From positions 1-64,000 of the forward strand of contig NC_085855.1 of the NCBI RefSeq assembly GCF_020906515.1: a DNA stretch of 64,000 bases, in the 5' to 3' direction. Below, piece after piece: positions 21,322 through 30,408 of the stretch. The first letter of the stretch is position 1. The number at the start of each line of letters is the position of its first letter. The translations under genes were made by a program, and so were the position numbers. The notes beneath the pieces were generated by a model. It was not told the origin of the DNA and did not search any database. It worked only from the letters and a program-made list of their open reading frames with translations. The DNA comes from Vanrija pseudolonga (taxonomy: Eukaryota; Basidiomycota; Tremellomycetes; Trichosporonales; Trichosporonaceae).

Positions 21322-23748
21322 CTAAGGGTACAAATCTGGCACTCCGGCGTGCAAGTACAACATGATGTCTGGCTGACTTGGGGGACCCAGCGGCTCAGCA
21401 CTTGCAACAGCTAGGCCCTGGGCCCACTGGTCATATGTGACGCTGTCGATCACTTGGAGGTCGCCGTCGGTAAGGAAGGGAACAAGGGTCTGATCCAGGT
21501 CAAAGTTGAACGACGGCAGTGCAAGGGGTTGAGCTGGCTCGACCGCGCCAAGTGGAGCACCCGCGAGCGGCGGCGCGTCCTTTGTATCCTCTCTCATCAT
21601 CCCGCGGAGAATCCCGGCCTTTTGGCGCCCCGACGGCCATGTCGTGCCCAGCTCCTCGAGGTGTTCGATGCACGTCTGTGCCTTCTGGAAGAACGCTACA
21701 GCTTGGGAGGAGGCAACTGCTTGCCCAGCCGAGAAGAGGAACGTACGACCTGCGGTGAAGAGGATCTGCGGGGCGGCTGGGGACATGTATCGCAGCCCGT
21801 GGGTATCTCGGTACGTCGTAGAGTGCGCGAGAATCTTGAGCGCAGCCGTTTGACAGAACTGGGTGTGAGCGTGAGTTCAACGCGACAGACGTACCGTTAC
21901 GCTAATCGGCAAGGTATGCAACAGACGCGCAGAGAGTGAGAATGGTTGGTAGAGCAGCAGGACGACCCACCCCCACGCCATGTGAAGCATGAGGATGTGG
22001 GGGAGTGCCGGCGTCTGCTCGGTGATGATCAGTGGCTCGGGGAGGCCCTCGAGCCATGCGTTGAGCTCGTCGCTGCATCTATCAGCGATGGCAGCGAACC
22101 CACACCCACTGAAACTCCTTGATCGTCCCGTTGTTCACCAGCGCGGCAACATCCTCTCGTTCGGTATAAAGCGCTTTGGTGATCTGGGCCGCAATCTGCA
22201 TCAATGACGACGTTGCCACCATCGTGGTGCTCAGGTAAGACGGCTGTGACGGACGATGGGCATGCGGGCCTGCCGGCCATGTCCAAGGATGCTGGTCCGT
22301 GGAAGAGTCGGGTACGGGCAGGGGGACGCTGTAGTCGATGATGGCTGGTGTGCGCCCGAGGTAGTTTGCAAAGGTCACCTCTTGGCAAAAGCACGTCCAG
22401 AACGTGACATTGCGCTGGGGTCAGCTTGTCCCCACACGCAACAAGCTCACCTGCGTCAACATTTCGTGTGACATCTTGCCCTGGTCCACCAGTGGTGACG
22501 TGTCAATGTTGAGTCCGACTGGAGTCAGCTCCGCCCCCCCTGCCGGTGACACTCACGCGAGTAACACAGCCTGATCGCCTGCCCAAAGTTGATCCACCCG
22601 AGGCTAAAGTCGCCCATTGTGGACGAGTACCCTGCACGGAACGCCAGGGCCTGCACTGTACCCACACACGGCACAACACACTCTTGGTCAATGTACCGCA
22701 TACTCTCTTCGAGGAACTGGCGCCGGGTTGAGAGGGCTCGGAGGTGCGGCTCGTCGGCGTAGCTCAGGCCGAGCGCAAGGATCATGTTGTGAAGCATTGG
22801 CGAGTAGTTTGGTGCCGCGGCTGCCAGGTCGGCAGTCTTATCGAGCGCCAGCGCGACGCGCATGTCTCGGTAGAAGAGGTGCGGGGTGGCTCGCTGGCCT
22901 AATGCGTTAGTCGATCAACCCGCGGACGACGACATACAAAAGCTCGCAAAGTATCGGAAGAACCGGTCCAGAGCGGCGTCGTGCTGCTCCTGTGTGAGGA
23001 ACACATCAGGGAGAAATCGTTCAAACCCAGTCGCGCTTGGGGCACGGGGCCGCCCCGCCGTACGGTCAGCTGTCGACGACTGCATCGGCTCGGCGACGGC
23101 CTCGTGCCGGAACGCGCTGGCCAGGGAGTGGACGCGGAATCCGCCGTGCGCGTCTTGCACCTGGGAGTCAGTGTGATTTGCCACTGGGCGCCTCACCATC
23201 AAGTCATCCACGTTGCCCGCTTGCGCCGAGCAGCGGCGGGGGGACGGGTTGTTATCCAGCCGCGCAGTGACCACCACCGGCGAGAGGCTCGCACGTTTGG
23301 GCGACAGGAGCGTGTCGGCCGCAGGCTTAGACGGGCCAGGAGCGCTCATCGCCGCCGCCGCTCGCACCGCTTCAAGCTCACTCTTGAGTTCATCGACCTT
23401 GCGGCGGAGGTACCTTGCCTCCTCGCGGCTCAGCGACTTGCGATAGTCCTCCCTCTGTGACCGTTTGCAGATGTCCTTGGCTTCAGCTCAGGCAACACCT
23501 CCTCTCTCACCTTGTGCTCACGACATGTTCCACAGGGGTCAGACATATCGCACTTCTTCTTCCTTCCGTCAGTGCACTGCTGCCTTTGGGCCGGCCCACC
23601 TCTGTTGGCAATTGATACAGGCCCGCTGGACATGGGTCCGTTTGCGCGGGGGCCGCCCGGCGTCAGACCCCGGCGGAGACCGCGGCGGCGGTGACGCCGA
23701 CGCCGACGCCGACGCCGACGAGCGGGTCGCGGCCATCTGACGTGACAT
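21322..23748 (-). CDS. Zn2Cys6 fungal transcription factor 1
   Basis: Multi-exon nuclear regulator. From MSRQMAATRSSASASASASP at 23748, exon 1 enters the zinc cluster; a 37-nt intron (23563-23599) splits codon AG|G, and splicing gives RACINCQQRKKKCD, SDPCGTCREHK and DICKRS, a complete C6 binuclear cluster. A coiled-coil-like EEARYLRRKVDELKSELEAV follows. The middle homology region has VQDAHGGFRVHSLASAFRH, QEQHDAALDRFFRYF and PNYSPMLHNMILALGLSYAD, and the C-terminus is FNFDLDQTLVPFL...PDLYP. The next gene upstream on the same strand is a clear paralog with the same zinc-cluster intron. Target genes unknown. Confidence 0.88.
23694..23720 (-). repeat. GCCGAC hexanucleotide run coding SASASASAS
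   Basis: Four perfect copies of GCCGAC on the plus strand form part of exon 1 of the first Zn2Cys6 gene and code alternating Ser-Ala. A short coding microsatellite, likely variable in length. Confidence 0.8.
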
Positions 23749-24020
23749 GGAGGATTCAGGGGTGTCTATGTGGCCAATGAGGTCGATGATGTTGGAGCAA
23801 AGACGGAGCGAGAACAGGATGATGTAGGGATGTCAAGTTGTCATTGTTGTTGGCGGGATGCAAGTTCCGACGAGTGGGAGTGTTCGGACATGACCGACGA
23901 GTGGCGACGGAATGGCAGTTCCGTCGCCAGCCGCGTGTTGCAACCTCGACAGATAAGCCCTTGACAAGGGTGCAAACAAGATACATTGGATGTACAGACT
24001 GCCCGGGTACATGTCATCGC

Positions 24021-26698
24021 CTACGCCGACTCGTCTGGGACTTGGAGCAGTGACAACAAGTCTGCCTCGGCGCCCAGCGGCATAGCAAACTGGCTCATCA
24101 GGCTCTGGATGAAATGGTCAAAGTTGGACTCGCCGGCCCAAGTCATTGTGTCGGTACTGGACGTCGGGCTGGGTGTGTCAGCTGCCAATCTCTGCACCTC
24201 CTCCCAGCCACTCACTAGCAGAACGCATTGTTCGGCGCATCATTTGCCGCTGCGTTGGGCCCAAAGTCAAACGTCGGTTCGTCGTGCCCTCCAGCCGCCG
24301 CAATGTTCTCCAGAAACGGAGTGAGGTGCGGTGTCGCCTCGGCGTACTCATTGAGCAGGTCCTGCAGGATCGCGGCCTTCTGGTTGGCCGCCACCCACGT
24401 CCGGCCAATCTCGCCGAGGTACACGAGGCAGGTGCGGGCCTTTTGCAGCGCAGCTGCAGCCTGAGACGGTAGGGCAGCCTGTGCCGCGGCGAGGAGGAAC
24501 GTTGTGCCTGCCGTGTAGAGGAACTGTGGGGCGGTAATGGCCGTGTACCGCAGCCCGTGCTGTGCTTCCCACAGTGTTGCCAGCTGGACAATCTTGAGCG
24601 CGGCCTTGTGGCATCGCTGGGGTCAGCTCGTTGCAAACGTCGATGAGCTCACAGTCATGGCAGCCGTGCTAATGTCCACGGCGTGCGAGTTGCCCGGGCT
24701 CTTGGACACCACCTGGCTGAACGGCCGGAAGAGAAGGATGACGATCCACGCCCACGCGAGGTGGATCATGAGGATGTGCGGGACGACAGGGTCGGGCGAC
24801 GCCGGCGCAACGAGCAGTGGGCGAGGGAGGCCATCGAGCCAGCCATCGAGCGTCTCTCTGCATCATGTCAGTGTTTCACCAGCACACATGCTACCCACGC
24901 CCATCGTTGGACTGTCCCCTCGCGGACCAGTGCCGTCTTGTCTGATCGGCCCGAGTACACTGCCTTGGTGATCTCGGCCGCGATCTGCATCAGCCGAGAG
25001 GTGTGCACAAACGCAAGGCTGAGGTACCCTGGCTGTGGGGGCAGATGCTGGAAAGGACCCGGAGGCCACACCCAAGGCAGATCATCGGTGATCTTGTCCG
25101 GCGTGGGTAGGGGTACACTGCGTGCGTCAGCCGGTGGGGGGGGGGGAGCCGACAACTCTACTCACGTGTAGTCGCCGATGAATGGCACGCCGCCAATGTA
25201 GATTGCCCAGGTCTCCTCTTGGCAGAAGCAAGACCAGAAAGTGACATTGCGCTGAGTGGGTTAGACATGATGCTAGAGGACACCCACCTGAGTCAGAGCC
25301 TCCTGCGACAATCTGCCCTTGGCCACCAGCGGGGACGTATCGACGTTTAATCCAACTGAGTGGGTCAGCAAGCGACAACTCCTCCACCCACGGGCATAGG
25401 AAAGCCTCACGGCGAGACCAAAGTTGACCCAGCCCAAGCTGTGATCTCCCAGGGTGCTCGAATGGCTGGACCAGAGACACAGCGCCTGCACAGTGGCCAC
25501 AGACGGGGTCGCGCACTCCCTCTCCATGTGTTTCATGCCCTCCTTGGCAAACGTCCGCCGTGTTGCTGGCGACCGTAGGTGCTCCTCATCCATGTACGCC
25601 AAGCCTAGCGACAGCATCATGTTGTGCAATAACGGCGAGTAGTTGGGCGTCGCGACAGGCAGGTCCGCCTGGTCGTGTGACTGGGCGATCGCCATGTCAC
25701 GATAGAAGAGGTGCGGGGTGACGCGCTGCGCTGGCGGGTCAGATCATTTCGCCAAGTTCCACCCACCCCAGCATGCAAAGTACCGGAAGAACCGGTCCAG
25801 CGCGAGATCATGCTGCTCCTTGCTGATAAAGTAGTCGGGCAGCCATCGCCGGAACTCGGTCTCGGCCGCATCACCGACGTGATGAGCGGCAAGGTTGGGC
25901 CGCCGAGGCGTCGAGTACGTGCTCGGGCTCGTCGAGTCGAGCGGCTCGGACGCATGCTGGTGGGAGTGTCGGAACGCCGACGTGGGGCCATGGAACCTCA
26001 GGCGGCCGTGGTCGTCTTGCACCTGGTACGCGTGAGTCGTCTGCAACGCCGCCAGCATGGCTGACCACCGACCGCAACCGCAACACTCACGATAATCTCG
26101 CCCAAGCTGTCTGGCCCTCGAGACCGAACATCAGAGGACGACCTCGGCCTACTCGGACCGGAATCCGCCGTCTCCCGTGCTCCATTGTGCCCGAATCGGG
26201 CGACCGGGGAAGTGGACGCCGGCGCAGGCATGGCCTCACGGCCCTCCTTGGCGCGTAAGGCAGCCTCAAGCTCCGCCACACGCGCACGAAGCGCGTTGGC
26301 TTCGGACCGGGACACGGACTTGCGAAAGTCGGCCTTGTCTGTCCAGATGCAGTCGTCCTGGCTGTCAGCGCGCGCTGGTTGGCCAACCCCGCACTCACCT
26401 TGTACGTCTTGCAAGTGCCGCACACTGGCGTTACTCCGTCGCACTTCTTCTTTCTGTAAAGTCAGCCGCGCGGGACTCGGACGGGATGGATGGGGCGAAA
26501 GATCCTGTCGTATCCCGACCAACGTCGACCGGGCGGACTCGACGAGGTGCCCAAGGGCACGACCAGATCTCCCTCCGACCTCACTCACCTGTCGCGGCAG
26601 TTGAAGCACGCTTTCGACACATGCTGGCGTTTGCGTGCACTGCTGCCACCTGGGGAGATGGGCGTGGGACTCCGCTTCATCGTTGGCGTTGGCGACAT
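24021..26698 (-). CDS. Zn2Cys6 fungal transcription factor 2
   Basis: Multi-exon paralog of the factor just downstream. It starts MSPTPTMKRSPTPISPGGSS at 26698. The zinc cluster KACFNCRDRKKKCDGVTPVC, CGTCKTYK, DDCIWT is completed by splicing at AG|A, the same position and phase as in its neighbour, although this intron is longer (over 100 nt). A basic helix, NALRARVAELEAALRAKEG, follows. The central part matches the neighbour block by block: VQDDHGRLRFHGPTSAFRH, KEQHDLALDRFFRYF, PNYSPLLHNMMLSLGLAYMD. The end reads LLSLLQVPDESA. It is divergent from an MFS transporter whose start is 1 kb away, a common regulator-transporter layout; that it controls the transporter is inferred only. Confidence 0.88.
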
Positions 26699-27713
26699 GG
26701 TGGTGTGGGTAGATGAACGAGATGTTGGAGAGAAATCGTGGGACGGAATCGGCGCGGGGGGGTTGGAGAGCCTGGCGGTTACCTCGGCGTATCAGCGGCA
26801 GCTGGCCACATGGCGCGCGGTTCAAGACGTGCACGACGGCTGGACCCTGGCTGCCTCTCCTCGCTTGGTAGTGATTTGGAGGTCCAGACTGTCCACTCCG
26901 GGCGTTTCCCGCTCAGAGCGGGGGAAGCGCGGCTTTTGAACATCTCGTCGAGGTTGTCAGATTTGCGTCCACAGCCTGCAGTTGGCCATATTCCGCTCAG
27001 CCAAGAGGGCCAAGAGGCCGACTGCGGTGGCAAGCATGGTCTCCACGGTGGCATTCGTGGCCTCCGTGGGGCCGATGTTGCCCCGACGCGTGCGAGAGCG
27101 GCCGGCGGCAGGGGGTGGGGGAGCGTAGGCTGGTCTAAGCCCGGGCGGTGGAGGGAGATGTGCCCCACGCCACCAGTGGCCCAGCTGTCATCGTCCTCGA
27201 GCTCGTCGACGTCGTTGCCCTCCAAGCCAACACCTCGGCACTACTGTAAGACACGCCTACGCATTGCCCAACTCTACTCTAACCACCGACACGGCACTTG
27301 GGATCGCAGCACCCCTCGTTGGCTCACGAGTCAGCAGCCGCCGCCTTATCACGCCTCACCCTGCACGCTCGCCCCGTTCCATTCCTGTCACCTTGCCACA
27401 ACTAAACTTGACACCCTCACTCATACTCACCCACAATGAATTACTCACCCCCGCCATGACTGACCCGCACGAGGCGGCTTCCGCGCGGACACCCCTGCCT
27501 TATCTCCCCGACAGTTGCACTTGCCGTTGCCGAGACCACGGCGCAGGCCGAGGTCCGCCCAAAACCCGCGCAGATTTCTCCACGTCCACTCCGTTCAGTT
27601 GCCGACAACTATCATCTCGACTCTTGACCACAACTCACAGCTGAACGACGCATAAATACAGCGTCGTCTGGGTCCCCATGGCCCCACATCCGCCCCTCGC
27701 CAGAACACACAGC
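26699..27713. other. Divergent promoter region between regulator 2 and the MFS transporter
   Basis: About 1 kb separates two divergent starts. Long open frames (for example 26738-27439) show no domain. An AT-rich CATAAATAC lies about 60 bases before the transporter ATG and may act as its TATA element. No gene is supported. Confidence 0.5.
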
Positions 27714-29281
27714 ATGGCGTCTACTCCTTCCACCACTTCGATCGAGAAGGCCGGCGCCTACACGCCTGACAAGGCCAACGCCGACCCCGAGCTCAAGGTC
27801 TCGTCCCAGGCCATTCCCGACACCCCCCATGGCATGAGCGAGGAGGAGCTTGCCGACTATGAGATCAGCCCCGCCGAGCACCGCAAGCTGCTGCGCACGC
27901 TCGACCTTCACATCGCGCCCGTCGTGATGGGCCTGTACCTCATTGCCTTCCTTGACCGCGCCAACATTGGTGGGTAGTGTGCCAACGACAGCCTTGCTAA
28001 CTTGTAGGTAACGCTGCTGTCGGAGGCATGACCACCGACCTCAACTTCCCTGCCAACGGTCTCTCCGTTGCCACTTCCATCTTCTACGTCACCTATGTCT
28101 GTCTCGAGACCCCGGCCACCATCCTGCTCCGTACTCTCCGTCCCTCGCGCATGATCCCCACCACTGTCGTCATCTGGGGTGCGGTTGTCATCGGTAACGG
28201 CTTTGCGAACAACTACGCCACTGTCCTGGTCTGCCGTCTGCTCCTCGGCGCTTGCGAGGCTGCCCTCAGCCCCTGCTTGTTCCTCTACATGACGACATTC
28301 TACCAGCGCGAGGAGCTTGCTCTCCGCATGTGTTACCTCTTCATCTCGAGTGCCATCTCGGGCATCGTTGGTGGCCTCATCGCTGCTGGTCTCCTCAAGA
28401 TGGACGGCATCGCCAACCTCGCAGGCTGGCGTTGGCTTTACATCATCGAGGGTATCATCACCGTCCTCGTCGGCTTTGTCGTCTTCTTCACCATGTACGA
28501 CAGGTTCGAGGACGCCAAGTACCTCACCGACCGCCAAATGTTCCTCATGCACGTCCGCCAGGCCAAGTCGGCTTCCTACTCCAAGGACGAGGGCTTCAGC
28601 TGGGTCGAGGTCCGCAAGGCTCTCACCGACCCCGTCATCTACCTCTCGGGCTTCATCCAGATGTGCATCGACGTCTGCCTCTACGGCTTCGCCACCTTCC
28701 TGGTCGTCATTGTCAACCAAATGGGCTTTGACAAGATTGCTTCGCAGGGTCTTACCGCCCCCGTCTACTTTGTCGCAGCCATGGTCTATCTCATTGGTGC
28801 CCTCATCTCGGACCGCTACTCGATGCGATACTGGCTCATCTTCCCGCTCAGCTTCGTCACGACGCTGGGCTACATCCTCCTCATCATCCCAGTCCACAGC
28901 GTCGCAGTCAACCTCCTTGGATGCTTCTTCGCCGCTGTGGGTATCTACATCGCCGTCGGTCTCCACATCACTTGGCTCGGCCAGAACATTGCCGGCTATC
29001 GCAAGCGCTCGACGTCGGTCGGTATGCAGCAGACCATGGGTAACATTGGCGGTGTCATTGCTGGCCAGATCTACCGCACCAAGGACAAGCCGCACTACAC
29101 CCTCGGCCACGCCGCCTCGCTCGGCTTCTGGGTCGTTGGCATGATCGCCCTCACTGTCGAGTATCTCATCTGGCGCAACCGCAACGCTGCGCGCGACAGG
29201 ATGACCGAGGAGGAGAAGCAGGCTCAGGACGACGCCGGTGTCACGGGCGACCACCACCACTCGTTCCGCTACGTCCTGTAA
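27714..29281 (+). CDS. MFS transporter, anion:cation symporter family (Dal5/Tna1 type)
   Basis: Plasma-membrane uptake of small organic anions such as allantoate, nicotinate or pantothenate is the family's role. Two exons (27714-27969, 28008-29281; 38-nt intron with CTAAC) give 509 residues from MASTPSTTSI; an in-frame ATG at 27678 would give 521. The splice rebuilds the hallmark LDRANIGNAAVGG after TM1. Further landmarks are EAALSPCLFLYMTTFYQREE, GWRWLYIIEGIITVLVG and NIAGYRKRSTSVGM. Twelve TM helices are expected. It ends with a hydrophilic tail HHHSFRYVL. A 450-codon open frame on the other strand is a shadow. Neighbour of two Zn2Cys6 regulators. Confidence 0.92.
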
Positions 29282-29367
29282 ACGGGGCGTTGGTTAGAGG
29301 GGTCAGCAGTTTGGAAAGCCATAGTGAAGCAACCACACATTTTGTACAACATCAATGCAACAGATCA

Positions 29368-30060
29368 CTACTTGAGCTCGTCGAGGTAATGAGCCAGGTC
29401 GGCCAGCCCTTTGCCGATCCGCTTGGGTGTCGCGTCGAGCTGCTCGAGCGGGAGACCAGCGCGGTTGCACCAGAAGGTGTTGTAGCCAAACCAGGTCGCG
29501 CCGGCTGCGTCCCAACCGTTCGACGAGACAAACACAATGTCTGCAGCCTTGGCGCCGTACTTGTCCGTACCGAGGGTGTAACTCGCGGGGTGGGGCTTGT
29601 ACGCCCTCACCGTGTCGACCGAGAGGATGTCGTCAAAGATGCCCGTGAGTCCGTTGGCCGCGACCATGGTCTCCAGCATCGCGGGGTTGCCGTTCGACAG
29701 AATCGCCATGGGAATCCCACGCTTCTTGAGCTCGGTCAAGGTGCCGAGAACGTCGGGATGCGCGTCCAGGCGCTCGTACACGCCCATGAGCTCGCTCTCG
29801 GCCTGGGCCGACAGAGCAAGGCCGAGCTTGTTCGCACAGAAACGCAATGCGTCGAGCGTGATGTCGTAGAACGGCTTGTAGTGCCCACGGCGGTCGGGAT
29901 CCGCCAGCGTCCGTAGCTGCGTGTACTCGATCTGCTTGAGTCGCCAGAGCTGCGCGAGTGACTCGCCCGACGCCGGGAAGTGCGCCTCGGCGAGCGCCGT
30001 CACGGCGTACACGTCGAACAGGGTGCCGTAGGCGTCGAAGAGGATGGCGGCGGGTGGCAT
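29368..30060 (-). CDS. Haloacid dehalogenase type II (HAD superfamily)
   Basis: Single-exon 230-residue hydrolase, the usual length for L-2-haloacid dehalogenases (hydrolysis of 2-haloacids to 2-hydroxyacids). HAD motifs in order: nucleophile Asp9 in ILFDAYGTLFD; Arg40, which matches the halide-binding Arg of the family; Ser122-Asn123 in AILSNGNP; Lys155 in RAYKPHP; and VSSNGWDAAGA with Ser180, Asn181 and Asp184. No signal peptide, so cytosolic. It ends 86 bases from the convergent MFS transporter. A related HAD phosphatase activity cannot be excluded, but the SSNxxD block is typical of dehalogenases. Confidence 0.9.
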   Translation of the reverse strand: MPPAAILFDAYGTLFDVYAVTALAEAHFPASGESLAQLWRLKQIEYTQLRTLADPDRRGHYKPFYDITLDALRFCANKLGLALSAQAESELMGVYERLDAHPDVLGTLTELKKRGIPMAILSNGNPAMLETMVAANGLTGIFDDILSVDTVRAYKPHPASYTLGTDKYGAKAADIVFVSSNGWDAAGATWFGYNTFWCNRAGLPLEQLDATPKRIGKGLADLAHYLDELK

Positions 30061-30408
30061 GGTGAGATGGGTGGTTGTGAGGCCTGGGGAGGTGCGGCGT
30101 GTCGTGTTGGAGGTTACTTGTGGGGTCAGTCGGCAACGTGACTTCGGTGGCCCGGTGCGGGCGAGTTGCCGACGACTGACAGACCTGTTTGTTATTGTCG
30201 TTCGGGGCCACGCCGAGATTGCGGCTTGGCGGTGACGTCGAAGCCGCCTTGCCGTGGGGTCGAGAATGCGTCCACCCATCTCCCCCGCAATGATGGCCGT
30301 GTTGTGTAACTTTGCAGGCCTTGCACCACACTGCTCACGCCACCTTACGCATATACATGTGATTGTTCAAGCTACAAGCCGAGTCATTGTTCGAAGAGTC
30401 CGTGTCTC
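30061..30408. other. Spacer between dehalogenase and multicopper oxidase
   Basis: It holds the dehalogenase promoter and the 3' flank of the oxidase gene. No gene seen. Confidence 0.5.

Noticed and set aside
27908-29260. 450-codon open frame on the minus strand
   Set aside because: Exactly antisense to the MFS transporter; composition is Asp/Glu/Val-rich shadow coding from GC-rich third positions, with no domain.
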